DNA of 64,000 bases from Brachypterus glaber. Its lineage: Eukaryota > Arthropoda > Insecta > Coleoptera > Kateretidae. Where the stretch lies: positions 81,018,895-81,082,894 of the forward strand of contig OY294044.1 in NCBI GenBank assembly GCA_958510825.1. The letters run 5' to 3'. The translations under genes were made by a program, and so were the position numbers. Below, in pieces: positions 44,351-55,894 of the stretch (position 1 is its first letter; each line of letters opens with the position of its first letter). The notes under the pieces were generated by a model. That model did not search any database, was not told where the DNA came from, and saw only the letters and a program-made list of their open reading frames with translations.

Positions 44351-44354
44351 TTAA

Positions 44355-44926
44355 ATTAATTGATTTTAAATTATATAAAAAATTATATAAAAAAAATGCA
44401 TCAACTATTCAAGAGCTTTAAAATGATTTTAAAAATAATAATAATAATTCCAAACAAATCTAAGAAAATGTAATTTTTAAAACTTTTGGAAATTTAACAG
44501 TTTATTTTTGTTTTTTTTTAAGTGTTAAACTATGCCCAATAGAGAATTTAATAAGCCTTAAAATTGTGGTACGATCCCCCTTTTTGTATAAAACTTTTTT
44601 CTACCTAAAAAATTGATTTATAATATAATCATAAATCCTTATTTTCATTTTACCTCGTTTACTTTATTTGACGTTTATGTTTATGTAAAAAAGTTTGGAA
44701 GAAAGATAAAATAAATTAGAAATTAATATCTATTTAATAATCTTTAAAACCGTTTAATAATATTTAATGTTTCGACTTTTTGTAAAAAACAGCGCACCTG
44801 AAGCCATTTTATTTACAAAATCAACAGACTTTGAATTGTATCAAGATATATTTTTGAATTTTTAGATATAGATGGCGCACAAACATACATTTATCTGATA
44901 GACTTTTTAAAAAAAGTGTTAAAAAC
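44355..44926. other. AT-rich sequence, no gene seen
   Basis: No feature is recognised. Confidence 0.5.
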
Positions 44927-45722
44927 TCCTACACGTCAGGATTTTGACATAACCTCAAAAAAACACCCGAAAAACTACTGAAACCGCTAAAATCATCTAT
45001 GCCATACCACTGTCTCCAAATTGCTAATTCTATAACCCCAGAACCCCATAATCACCTAACCTCATAATACCATAGCCGCATAACCTCAAAACCCCGTAAC
45101 CTCATTAAGTAGAAAAATCTAGTTTGGGAAAACAGAACAAATTCTTAAGTTTTTTTTTTGTGGAACATAGTCATAGGTAAGCAACTCTATAACCCCAAAA
45201 TCCCCTAACACCATAACCTCAAAATCCCTTTACTTCGTAACCACATATACTATATTCCCTTAATCCCGTTACCCTATTCCGTGAAGAAGTCCGGTTAAAA
45301 AATAATTAAGTAGACCTTGATTCATGACTTCACTCACAAAACTCTTATGATTTCGAGAACCGGACTTCTCCACAGAATAGGATGATGGGGTTAAGAGGTT
45401 ATAATATATGGGGTTACTGAGTGAAGGGCTTAGGAGGTGTGATGGGATTTTAGGGTTATACAGCTACTTACTCATAACTATGTTCTACAAGAAAATTTCA
45501 CGTTATTGTTCTGTTTTCCCGAACCAGATTTTTTTTCTTAATGAGGTTACGGGGTTTTGAGGTTATGAAGTAATGGTATTCCGAGGTTAGGGGATTATGG
45601 GGTTACGAAATTACGAATTTGAAGGAAGAGGGTGAAAGTGGTAGAGAGTAGATAATTTTAGCGGTTTCAGTAGTTTTTCGAGTGTTTTTTGAAGTTATGT
45701 CAAAATCCTGGCGTATAAGGGT
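44927..45722. mobile_element. 796-bp foldback with C-rich/G-rich arms
   Basis: GTCAGGATTTTGACATAACC (44936) is mirrored by GGTTATGTCAAAATCCTGGC-like sequence near 45693-45713. The left arm is rich in CATAACCTC and AACCCC units and the right arm in the complementary GGGGTTA units. GAAGTCCGGTT (45286) pairs with AACCGGACTTC (45357-45367) around a 60-base loop. Confidence 0.88.
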
Positions 45723-46336
45723 TAAACGGGTTGCGGATTCGATTTCAGCGGGAAAAATACATAGGAATATCATATTGGAATCCAAGACTTACAAAAAAAT
45801 TTGTGGGCCTGTGTAATTGGTCAAGATAGATAGATGAATTATTTAATAAAGGGTTTAAAAGTTTAATATCAATTAAATTTGTTTCAAGGCTTTATATAAA
45901 TATAGAAAATTATATAACCAGTTTTCCTTAAATAGCATAAAATTAAAGGTAATAAAAAGGGTTTACGTCAGATCATTTGTGACATCGAATCCACCCACGC
46001 AAATAGTTTAAATTATTAAAGTATGTGCGCGTGTAACCCGGATAAACGGGAACATTACGAAAATGGTAATATTATACAAGAATTATTAAATAATTACACT
46101 ATAGTCCAGGATCTAAGTACTTTTAAGTATATCTACTTAAAAGTAGAAATACTTCTGTGTCGAGTTCTGTGTCCACTTTTGTATTGGGACAAATTTTGTT
46201 CATAAATGCTTAGAAGGAGTTAAAGTATTAACTACTAATTATTGAAAAATTTTGTTCGCGTACTAATGTTTTTTATATGCAAATATCAAAATTTCACTAT
46301 TTTTAAAATAGACTAATTTATTATTATCCTATCCAC
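45723..46336. other. AT-rich sequence with small hairpin
   Basis: A GTGGGCCTGTGTAATTGG end lies near 45803. TACTTTTAAGTA (46118-46129) and TACTTAAAAGTA (46134-46145) form a perfect 12-bp hairpin with loop TATC. No gene seen. Confidence 0.7.
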
Positions 46337-46830
46337 AGCGCAAACACTAGAATAGTATTATACGGTAGTTTCTAACTTCCCAAAATCGCCAAAAAACGTC
46401 CTAGACAAACAATTCCTGAATACAAATGTGTTTCATGAAAAAATACAATGTCCGTCTGTCCGTCCGTCTGTCCGTCTGCTGTCACGTTTTTTGTAGACAC
46501 GATAACTCAAGAACGAATAATCCGATCGACTCAATATTTTCAGGAAAAAATAAGTTTTATGAGGGGAAGATCGCTATAGTTTTTGAAAGTAATCCCTCTA
46601 AAAAACAAAAAACTTATGGGGGTTAAACTTTTAAAAAATCAAAAAAAACTGAAATAAAATTCCGATTAACGTAACTTTTTCAGGAATTCTTTTTTCAAAA
46701 TTTTATTGTTTTTCAAAAAAAAAATCTTTTTTTTTTAAATCGTTATTTTTTTTTCAAAATTTTTTCGAAAATAAAAAAAATTGTTGAAAATATTTTTTAA
46801 GTTTTTTTGAATATTTTTTTTAATAATTTT
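46337..46830 (+). repeat. Dispersed repeat E, copy 1, with repeat F tail
   Basis: CACTAGAATAGTATTATACG and CAAAATCGCCAAAAAA are shared with 48073-48460. They run into GTCCGTCTGTCCGTCCGTCT (46449) and the CACGATAACTCAAGAACG block of repeat F. Confidence 0.85.
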
Positions 46831-47287
46831 TGCAAGTATTTGAGAAAATGTAATATGATATATTGCATTTTATTACTGTGAATAGTACCTATATAATGGA
46901 ATGCGTAGGATTACATATCTTCACGGCTTGTTTAAATGTTATAGTCGAAAAATGTCTAAAATTTAATAAAAAAACTTGCCCTATAAAAGTTTTTTCATTA
47001 GCACATTTGATACTATTGAAATTGATGAAAATGAAAAAATTTTAAGTGTATACATTTGATAAATAGAACTTTTGAAAAAGTTAGTTGAACGAACTAATTT
47101 ATTTCTTCGGCACAAAAAGTGTGCATTTATGCTCGATGAATATTTTTTTTATATTTATAGCGAAGTAAAGGGAGAAGACAAGAGTCTAATGATGATAAAA
47201 ATTAAAATTCTTTTCCTTTTACATTTAAAATGTTGTGAATTTTGCTTCTATATTGTTACTTTAAATCATCCTAAAAATATTTTTTAT
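46831..47287. other. AT-rich sequence, no gene seen
   Basis: ATGGAATGCGTAGGATTACA near 46897 resembles part of the MITE at 4795. No coding signal. Confidence 0.5.
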
Positions 47288-48040
47288 TCGATTGATTCTA
47301 AAAGCGACACTTTTCCTTCATGTTTTACGGGCGAAAAGTTGAACTTTGTGGCCCTAGGGCCAAAAAGTTTTTTTCGCTCGCTAACTAAAACTTGTTATTT
47401 TTAAGCTTTTTAAAAGAATATGCTCTACCTTTACTCTAATATTTATAAAGAAATATGACCTTTTGGTCACTTTTGGTCTTGAACTAACTGTTCTTTTTTA
47501 CCAGATACAGATATTATAATCATTTCATACAAAATAAAAATTTCTTCTGTAACACAACCTCAAAATAAATGTTAACCGATTAATCTGTATTCATACACTA
47601 AAATAAATTACAAACACAAAGGTTCAATTTCAATATTTATAAAGTAGAAGTATTATTTTTTCATAACAGACACATTTTAACAGAAATTAATCACCAAGCT
47701 ATAGCTTTTTTAATTTAAAAATGAAACCGCACGCAAAAGAAACGATTCAATTGTTTTTTTAGCGATTTGATTGAATATCAATTTGTCATGGATAACTAGA
47801 TAAGTAATAAGACAGTAAAAAGAAATACTTTTTGCAATTTAAAATTAAGTTTATTTTAATAATTTATTATAATTAGTAACAATCGAATAAAAAATATTGT
47901 ATAATACACGGGCAAAATGTTAAATTTTGATTTTGTTTGTTATTAACCTCGGGCCAGCCCCATCGGCCGGCCCTCGGCTTCTAAAAACCTAGTACATACA
48001 AAGGTTTTCAGCTTTTCGCCCTTGTATTATAAATAACTAT
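47288..48040 (+). repeat. Dispersed repeat C, copy 2
   Basis: It matches 18536-19220 from GATTCTAAAAGCG through TTGTATTATAAATAACTAT. In the second hairpin the 20-base interior of copy 1 is replaced here by about 95 bases (47918-48012) that include a GC-rich hairpin, CCTCGGGCC...GGCCGGCCCTCGG (47947-47977). Confidence 0.9.
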
Positions 48041-48072
48041 TACGTATAAAGACAATTTATAATACTATTTCT

Positions 48073-48460
48073 AGAGCGTAAGCACTAGAATAGTATAATA
48101 CGGTAGTTTCACATTTTCCAAAATCGCCAAAAAAAAGTCATAGACAAAAAATTTTTGGATACAAATATTTAAATTTGTTTCATGTTCTATTTTAATGTGT
48201 TATATAAAAAAAAATAAATAACTTTAAAAAGGTATGTCTGTCCGTACGTCCGATGTCACGTTTATTTTGCTTAACCTTGAAAACAAATTATCCAAATGAC
48301 TTCAATTTTTTTAGGAAAATAAAGGTCTATAAGAAGGAAATCTATATTGTTTTTAAAAATAATTCCTTTAAAAAGAAAACAGTTTAAAAGAAAAATTGAA
48401 AAAAGCTTAAGGAAAAATCGGATTTTTTTTTTAGGAAAAAATACTTTTATCCAATACATA
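48073..48460 (+). repeat. Dispersed repeat E, copy 2
   Basis: AGCACTAGAATAGTATAATA and CCAAAATCGCCAAAAAA match 46337 onward, again leading to GTCTGTCCGTACGTCCG (48236). Copies 1 and 2 bracket repeat C copy 2. Confidence 0.85.
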
Positions 48461-50120
48461 CAGATAATAAGACTAGCTTTATGTTAAGTAAAGAAACTAA
48501 TTAATAAGCCAAGCGTGGGTTTTTACTTTAATGATTAAATAATTATTTATTTTACCCACTCAATTGTCACTTGTCAAATTATTTTCTCTAAATTTCATTA
48601 AAATTTTTAATAAAAATATGAATTTCTAAGCTATTTATTGGATAAAACTTTGTATTTTACTCGTGAGTAAACTAATATTACCCTCTCTAAAATTAATCCA
48701 CTTTACCTCCTGCCTCTTGGGTTAATTTTCTTATGGGCAATATCCTAGTTTCGTCTCTCATACCATAAATAACTATTATCAAAAACAAATACAAATTTTG
48801 AAAAAGAAAACAATAAAAAATTAAAAAAGTTATAAGGCGGAAATAGTATTATTCGAGGGTATAATGATTGCCATTAATCAATGAGGGTGAATTTTGGGAC
48901 ACGAGCCGACAGGCGAGTTGCCTAATCACCCGAATGTTTATACGTGTAGTGATTTCAAATTCTTCACTAATTTAGTGAAGTGGTATATAATTCGGTTATA
49001 GCCGAGCAGAGATTATAACTTTTATTATAACTTACTCAGTTAGGTTGGCCATCCAATCTTCTGTCATATTTAAAGTATACCCGAGCGGAGAATATACTTA
49101 ACCACTTATCACTTTATTCGGGAGCGGGTATTCTAGGAGACGGCGCTTTGGAAACAGATAAAACGATTTCTTCTTAACTTAAGAATAATATATTAAATAA
49201 ATGTGAATAAATTCTTCAAGAACATGAAAGATCAATTCTTACTTCTAAGTCCTATTTTTATGCAAAGCCTTTAAATTCTAATTTCCATTACATATTAGTT
49301 TTCCATTAAATACTTCTAAATTAAACCATTCTATGTTTGAAATCCCAGCTATTAGCAATAGTTTTCAAATCCCAATTTATTGTCCACATTTTTCTTAGTG
49401 TAAATATTAGAACTGGTTCGTATAAGTCATTTAAATAATTTTACAAAGTATTTTTCAAAGTTAATTAATATTCGTAAAAATTTCTATCAGTGTTCATACT
49501 AACAATATTTATAAGTGTCCAAAATTATTTTTAAATCTGATTTTACAAGTCTCAAAATTTTTATAAATTTAAAAACTATTTTTAATTCAAGAATAATTCT
49601 CACAGAAACTACATTTTCACTTTTCAAATTGACATAGAGACACTCTAAATAAAACTTAATAAATATGAATCTTTTCATGAGTTTATATAGCTAATAAGAA
49701 GGTCACTAGTTAAATTTATTTGACAATCCTTTTAGCGCAAAATATCTACAAAGATACCGCGCATATTTAATTACCCCGACAAAAGAGTTTCAGTCTCATC
49801 AATTTGCAAGCTAATTGCTATTTCTGACATCTGAAACGATCATTTTGACCATAAATTAAATTTGTATAAACAATTTAGATTACTAGACAACTTTTAAGTT
49901 ATACCGACAAGAATTACCGAGGAGGGGCCGAACAAATGTAGAACAAACCGAACTTTGCCGAAGCCGAATCTCGTGAAGCCAGATTGTATCATAGCGCAAT
50001 ATTAAAGAAATATTATTTTAAAGTTTTAACAACATATAAAATATTCGGATCATAACATACGTGTGTAGTATACTATATTTTATCTTCCGCCCTTTTAAAT
50101 TTTAAACGGTTTATTTTTAG
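48461..50120. other. AT-rich sequence with CGAGCRGAG hairpins
   Basis: 48960-49130 holds AAGTATA-CCCGAGCGGAGAA-TATACTT (49073-49099) and ATTCGGTTATAGCCGAGCAGAG near 48990. TTCACTAATTTAGTGAA (48962-48978) is self-complementary. 49150-50120 is plain AT-rich sequence without a gene. Confidence 0.55.
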
Positions 50121-50124
50121 GGAC

Positions 50125-50152
50125 CCGTGATTAATAGGCCTATTAATCACGG
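50125..50152. repeat. 28-bp perfect palindrome
   Basis: CCGTGATTAATAGG is followed directly by its exact reverse complement, with no spacer and AGGCCT at the centre. This could be a cruciform or a dimeric protein site. No function is assigned. Confidence 0.97.
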
Positions 50153-50177
50153 CCGTGGATAAAATATCATTACAGTT

Positions 50178-50611
50178 TACCGAGTGAGTACGCCGCCTAA
50201 AATGGGAATGTTTTAAGTGCAATCAAAGCAATTTTTTTTTAGGTTATATTTCTTAACAAGGGCTATAAAATTTTTCAAAACGGGTTTTCCTTTATAACCT
50301 AACTTTTTGGTTGTACAAGGGCTATAAAATGGTGTACTTTTTTTTCACTTCCACTTTTGCCGGATTAGGCTATTTTTTAATAAATAAAAAATTAATTAAT
50401 TGATTTTTTTTAGATTTAGAATTGTTTTCTGATTCGAAAATGCAAAAATAAAGAAGACTTAGTTTCCGGCGAAACCGGAAGTGAAAAAAAAACATTGTAT
50501 GCCATTTTGTAGTCCTTGTTAAGAAATATAAGCTACAAAAAATTTGCTTTGATCGGGCTGAAAACAATCCCATTTTAGGCGGTGTACATGGGTTAAAACT
50601 CACCCGGTATA
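50178..50611. mobile_element. Foldback MITE family G, copy 3
   Basis: Left CGCCGCCTAAAATGGGAATG is mirrored by CAATCCCATTTTAGGCGGTG and CACCCGGTATAAT. ACTTCCACTTTTGCCGG mirrors TTTCCGGCGAAACCGGAAGT (50462). The left end has lost about 15 bases present on the right. Confidence 0.88.
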
Positions 50612-51267
50612 ATACCAAACTTTAAGAATAATAACATATAGCCTAATAAGGCTAATAAGCTTAGAAGTATGTAGTTGGCTTCCACCCAGCCGTTCCCAGT
50701 TCGACTCCAAACCTGCTTCTTGTTTTTTTTTAACTTTTTTATTTATTTTGCGATTAAAATAATTTTAACTTGCGCTTAAGTATTCTGAAAGAAACATACT
50801 ATCCGCTGTGAAGAGTATTCAATGGAATGCGAAGCATTACATTATGTCTTCACGACTTGTTTTTATTTTACACAGCCTGAGAATCTAAAGCTGGAAAGTC
50901 CATTTTGCTTACCATTTATTATTCGAAATTCTTTGCAAATATTTCTTCCTCCAGGGGACAATTCTCAAATGCACTCTACTCTATTGAATAAACTTTTCCA
51001 GTGCAACCCACATAATATTGTACAAATATAGATTTTTACTCCTTTTTTAACTTTTGCTTCTAAACGGTCCTTGGGCATAATAATATTTAAAAGAACGCTC
51101 AGAAACCTCGTTATTATAAGAAACCTCGTTATTATAAGTAAAACACTGAATCACAACTTTCTTGTAAAAATTAAATGTTATATACAGTGTGTGTCAGAGG
51201 AGGTTGACGTGTGTTGCATACAATAGGGATATATAACAGGCGGCATGTTTGCCATCATAGCGTTGTG
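50612..51267. other. Sequence without gene
   Basis: AGAAACCTCGTTATTATA is tandemly duplicated at 51101-51136. AATGGAATGCGAAGCATTAC near 50821 resembles part of the MITE at 4795. No gene seen. Confidence 0.6.
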
Positions 51268-51419
51268 TAAGGGCATATCCACAGGCTCGCATATCAACAT
51301 AGTACATAAGAATGCGATGCCGTGATTGGCTTGAAGTGCCGCCATGTATCTTGTAAGCCAATCACGGTACCGCATTGTTATGTACTATGTTGTCAACCGA
51401 GCTTGTGGATATGCCTTAA
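51268..51419. mobile_element. 152-bp hairpin MITE, TAAGGGCATATCCACAGGC ends
   Basis: TAAGGGCATATCCACAGGCT is mirrored by GCTTGTGGATATGCCTTA. The arms continue through CATAGTACATAAGAATGCG and CGTGATTGGCTT to a loop near 51335-51350. It is the same family as the hairpins at 11975/12960 and 61853-61927. Confidence 0.9.
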
Positions 51420-51898
51420 ACCAGGGCCGGGTCAAGGAAGAGTCATAATCCGTGTATGTGAAATAATTAGAGCCACACTGATAGAAATATTGTTGCAATA
51501 TAGGCGCCAACCATATTTTGTAATATGTTATAACATAAATATATTATACGATACAACAACCAGTTGTAGAATTAAGACGCAAAGAACATAAAATTGTAAT
51601 AAATGCAACATCAAATATTATCTTATGTCATAGTTAGTACTATACTATAGTACAATTTGTGGTTGGTGCATATATAACACTATGTTATTGTTTTAATAAC
51701 GCTATCATTTTATCAGGGCAGACGGTGGACTGAATTGTTGAAAAAAATATTTCAATCACCCAAGACGATGACTAAAAATACTCCCATCACCTAGTTTCAC
51801 GCCTTTCGGATACGGATAGCACCATCCTGGCCTACCAATAAAAAACAGTCTTGGAAAACCCATAAATAAAAAAAAACTTTCATAAAAAGGCCGGATTT
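51420..51898. other. Sequence without gene
   Basis: No feature is recognised. Confidence 0.5.
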
Positions 51899-52084
51899 GT
51901 AGTTCTCCGCATGAAGGTAGTTTCCGACGAAAGGGGGAGGAATCATTCGCGCTCACTTCTTTTCGTCAAGAGCGTTATAAGGCGTTATAAGGCGTGCGTG
52001 CGTGCGTGCCTACAACGGGCCTCCCACTTGCACACACATTCCAAACATATTTCCCGTAGCCACAGATCCGTGCGTCAAACTATA
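51899..52084 (-). repeat. Dispersed repeat A, copy 3
   Basis: This is the reverse complement of 988-1157, ending GCGTCAAACTATA. It has a small local expansion (GGCGTTATAAGGCGTTATAA and GTGCGTGCGTGCGTGC, 51977-52010) that is absent in copy 1. Confidence 0.9.
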
Positions 52085-52323
52085 CCAAGCTTGCCGACCT
52101 TTAAAAAATAAATATTTATTTTTTTTTAGTTGATTAAAAAAAAAGTTTATTTCCTTATTTTTTCATAACTCGCTTAAAATTTATTGTAAAACAAACAAAA
52201 AAGTTAAGAAGCATTTTAAATTTCCTAAAAAACGTCTTTAAACCTTATCACAGGACTATTATTTTTCAAAATAGGCTCGCGCCTCTGAAAAAAGCTGACA
52301 GAAAGACTAAAGACTAAATTACA

Positions 52324-52613
52324 ATACCGAGTGTTGTTTTAACCTGAAACTTTCTAATATCTCGAATTCTATGCATTTTATAAAAAAAGTAGGACAAAAG
52401 TTGTTTATTTAAATGGGGGAAACGAAATTGCGTAGTTATTTTTTACGAATATTTACGTTTTCAAAGTAATTTCGAGGTTAACTTTGTTTTTTTAATAGAA
52501 ATATATTTTTTTACTGCTATTTAATTCTGCTTAAAAAAAATAAAAATCTATACTAAAATACATAGTATTCGAGAGTATTTAAAAGTTTCAGGTTAAAAAA
52601 AACACCCGGTATA
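52324..52613. mobile_element. 290-bp MITE, ATACCGRGTGTT ends
   Basis: ATACCGAGTGTTGTTTTAAC and CTGAAACTTT are mirrored by AAAGTTTCAG and GTTAAAAAAAACACCCGGTAT. It is flanked by TA-rich sequence. No ORF. Confidence 0.85.
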
Positions 52614-53336
52614 TTATTAGCTATTTAATGGGTTGCCTAGAAGCGCAGATCAAGATAAACTTTTGCTTATCATTTTTCTGTGGATATGCTGCCATATAAT
52701 AATAATAAGTAAAGACAGTAAAATTGTACAGTTTTTCATTTCATAAGGTAAGACCGTGTATTTTGATGTTTTTTATAAAATGTAAGGTAACTAAATCACA
52801 AATTAATTTTTATAAAATCTAGACATTATATAACATATTAAGTTATACTGACCGGGGCAAAATAGTAAGGTTATAACTATAGTTTTTATTTTTGACATGA
52901 AAAACATAAACGACATCAAAAAAGTCTGTAATGAAAGGTGGAAAATGGCATATAAAACGAGGTGAGTAAAATTCGTAGAATTTACAATGTAAATATCTAA
53001 ATAAAATTAGGCAAACCTACATATATAAATATAAAACTAGGGTGATATGAAAATATCAAACAAGTGTGATATAAGGCGTTTTCTAAAGAACAAAAGAGTG
53101 TGCTAAATGTCATTTTCATAGGGAACTGTAGGAAAAAACTATACCACGACTTAAAGACAACAGGTAATTTTATGATTCAAACGGTCGTTTCTAGCACATA
53201 CCTGTAGATATTGAATCCATTTAATAATTTTTTAATTAAATTAAAACCCTTAAAATTACTGCCTTGCAAATTTGCACTTAAATTTTATTGTTTTCTTATT
53301 ATTATATCAGCCCTCAAAAATAGTCAAGTTTAGACT
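52614..53336. other. AT-rich sequence, no gene seen
   Basis: No feature is recognised. Confidence 0.5.
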
Positions 53337-54028
53337 TATACAGTTCGGTCCAAAAGTCACCCCCCCCTCTTAACTTTTGAACGAGTTGAGATATCGATTT
53401 AAAATTTAGAACTCTTAAATAAGACAACTTAAACTATCTTTAATCATATATTTGATACTTTTATCTCTTAAAATGTGAGCAGGGGGGCATGGGGGGAAAT
53501 TTTTTTAAATGGAAAGGGGGGTCGTGTGATACATAATTTTAAAGCCCTTAAAATTCTCTATATAACCATATATTTTTAAAATTTTTAAACATGTTTTTTA
53601 AGGTATTGATTTTTCAGTTTTTTGTGCTAAAAAAATAAATTTTTAAGTTTTTTTTTGTTAATTTTTATTTATGTCAACTAAAATTAGTTTAAAAGTATAA
53701 TTTACTTTTTTTCATTATGAAATTAGGCATTTTTAAAAAATTGTTTGGATTTTTTAGAGAAATTTTGACAAAAATACCCATTTTCAACCCTATTTTAAAC
53801 CCAAAAAAAATATTTAAAAAAAATAAAAAATTTACAGTTAAATGGAGAATTTTATAAGCTTTAAAATGATGTATCACAAGACCCTCCTTTCCATTTAAAA
53901 AAATGTGCCCCCATGCACCCCTGCCCACATTTTAAGAGCTGAAAGTATTAAATATATGCTAAAAGATAGTTAAGAGGTTAAGAGTTAAGTTAAGAGGGGG
54001 GGGGGTGACTTTTGGACCGCTCTGTATA
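53337..54028. mobile_element. Foldback MITE, TATACAGTTCGGTCCAAAAG ends
   Basis: Left TATACAGTTCGGTCCAAAAG and TCACCCCCCCC are mirrored by GGGGGGGGTGA and CTTTTGGACCGCTCTGTATA. The core is shared with 20040-20745 (GGGCATGGGGGGAAATTTTT, GATACATAATTTTAAAG). Confidence 0.92.
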
Positions 54029-54619
54029 TTTCTGCTTGTGTGAATCACAGCAAATTAATTTTAACAAGGCCATAAGTAGTGGGGTATAAACTTGTCGATT
54101 CAAGAAATAAAACGCCTATCATTTCATTTTTGTTTTTTTTTAATTATATTTTTTTTTAAATAGTTCTAAATGCAAATTTGTTAAAATAACTGATTCATAT
54201 TAATGCACTGTTTAATATCAAAAGTAATGAATAAACATGTAATGAATAAACATGATAAATAAAAGTGCCGTATGAAATCTAGTCACGAAATCTTAAGGTC
54301 GTTCCAATGTAAATATGTGATAAAAGTGTCATGTTATACAAGAAATTACACGGGAAATGAAAATATACACAATCTTTATACCTTCATAATTAAAAAGGCA
54401 TCTAGATAGGTGTAGATCCATATACCGAGTGTTACAAGATAGAACCGACAGAACAATAGCGTAATTAATAACGCAATTAGGTTATAGTATATAACAATAA
54501 ATAGTTGTATATGCTCCAATCACTATATATTTCATAGAATACAACAACAAAAAAGTAAACTTGTTCGATATTTACAAATGAGTGCAGTTGTTTGATTTAC
54601 AACTACGAACTGTTAAGCG
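54029..54619. other. AT-rich sequence, no gene seen
   Basis: ATGAATAAACATGTAATGAATAAACATG near 54228-54255 is a short tandem repeat, described here as two ~14-base units (ATGAATAAACATGT and ATGAATAAACATGA). Nothing else is recognised. Confidence 0.5.
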
Positions 54620-54756
54620 ATGAGGTTTTTCTTTATCACGTGGAGAGAGAGCTGGGCGTGGCTTGCAAATCCGCTCCTTACTATGTCACGATACACGCTT
54701 CAAAACCCGGGCAATTCAGTTGACCCGTCCGGGCGGCTGGATATAGCTGAACCAAA

Positions 54757-54804
<48 letters not shown>
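54620..54804 (+). mobile_element. Possible non-LTR retroposon 3' end with (ATG)n tail
   Basis: A GC-richer segment with CCCGGGCAATTCAGTTGACC and CGTCCGGGCGGCTGGATATA leads straight into about 15 ATG repeats (54760-54804). LINE 3' ends that stop in a simple repeat look like this, but no reverse transcriptase is present and no target duplication was found. The open frame through the repeat would encode poly-Met and is not a gene. Confidence 0.4.
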
Positions 54805-55261
54805 ACTAAAATGTAATATGTTGTTTAATTATACAATACAGTCCATTTTACATGGGAAATACAAACATGTATGCTATGCATTTATAGAGTATAATTTGTA
54901 TTATTTCAACCAAAGGAAATTGTATTAAGTCAACAATTTGGTATGTTTGATCTTTGAATATTTGTAATAGAAAATTACTATTTAAGAAACAATTTAGTAA
55001 ATTTTTGTATTTGATATCGGTTGAATTTATATTTAACAAAAAAAAAATATTAAAGAAAACTAATTTTTCTGCGATGAAAAACTTGCATAATAAACCACGG
55101 GAAAAATAGTTTTAGAAAGGTAATAAAAGAAATAAAGTACTTTTAAAAATTCTGTGAACATTTTTGAGATTTTGGTAATTTACGAAGAGATTTCTGTGAT
55201 TTATGTTGTGATTTTCAAGATTTTTTCGGATTTTCGGAAATGGTTTTCTTTCCCAAAAAAA
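54805..55261. other. AT-rich sequence, no gene seen
   Basis: No feature is recognised. Confidence 0.5.
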
Positions 55262-55894
55262 AACTTCGCGACCAAAACATCGCGCCCCAAACATCGCACA
55301 TTTTAATTTCGCAAGAACAAATCTTCGTATTAGTTCGCGAACCAAAACTTCGCGAATCATTATATCGCATAAATTGTTAGTACGCTGGCCATAACTTCGC
55401 AGAATGAAAATTTTTGAGGTCAATTAAAAAAAAAATAGTTTGTTGTTTTTTTTTTTAATTAGAATATTTTTATAAATTCAATCGAATTTAATTTACGCTG
55501 TTTGGTTTGCTTTTCAGAAATTCGGTCACTTATGTTATAAGTGCCAAAAACACAAATTTGGTTTGATTTTTTGATTTTAGGATAGAAGAGAGTGTGCGTG
55601 GCGATGTTATATTACATCGTGATATTAGCACGATGTTTAAAACATTTACAGGAAATCGTATTCAAATTAAATAAATATTTGAAATATTAAAAATTTGCTT
55701 ATTTTAGTTATTAGGTACATAATAAAAAGAATAATATGCAATATTGTTGTGTTTTTAATTTTGCAAAGTTTTGTACCAACGAAATTTTTGATACACGATG
55801 TTATGAGTATGCGTCATTTTGGTATACGAAATAATGGCCAGGCGAAGTTTTGGGTTTTGCGAAGTTTTGGTTTGCAATGTTTTGGTCGCGAAGT
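55262..55894. mobile_element. Foldback with periodic AAAACTTCGCGA units
   Basis: AACTTCGCGACCAAAACAT (55262) is mirrored by ATGTTTTGGTCGCGAAGT (55878-55894). Each arm contains several ~14-bp units of the type CCAAAACTTCGCGA, so the ends are tandem arrays in opposite orientation. The middle (55430-55790) is AT-rich. The open frames on both strands are translations of these arrays. Confidence 0.85.

Noticed and set aside
50660..50715. tRNA-like segment with GTTCGACTCC
   Set aside because: The B-box-like string stands alone; no proper A box, stems, tail or target duplication could be found.
54620..54928. ORF of 102 codons with poly-Met
   Set aside because: The Met run is an ATG microsatellite following a probable retroposon 3' end.
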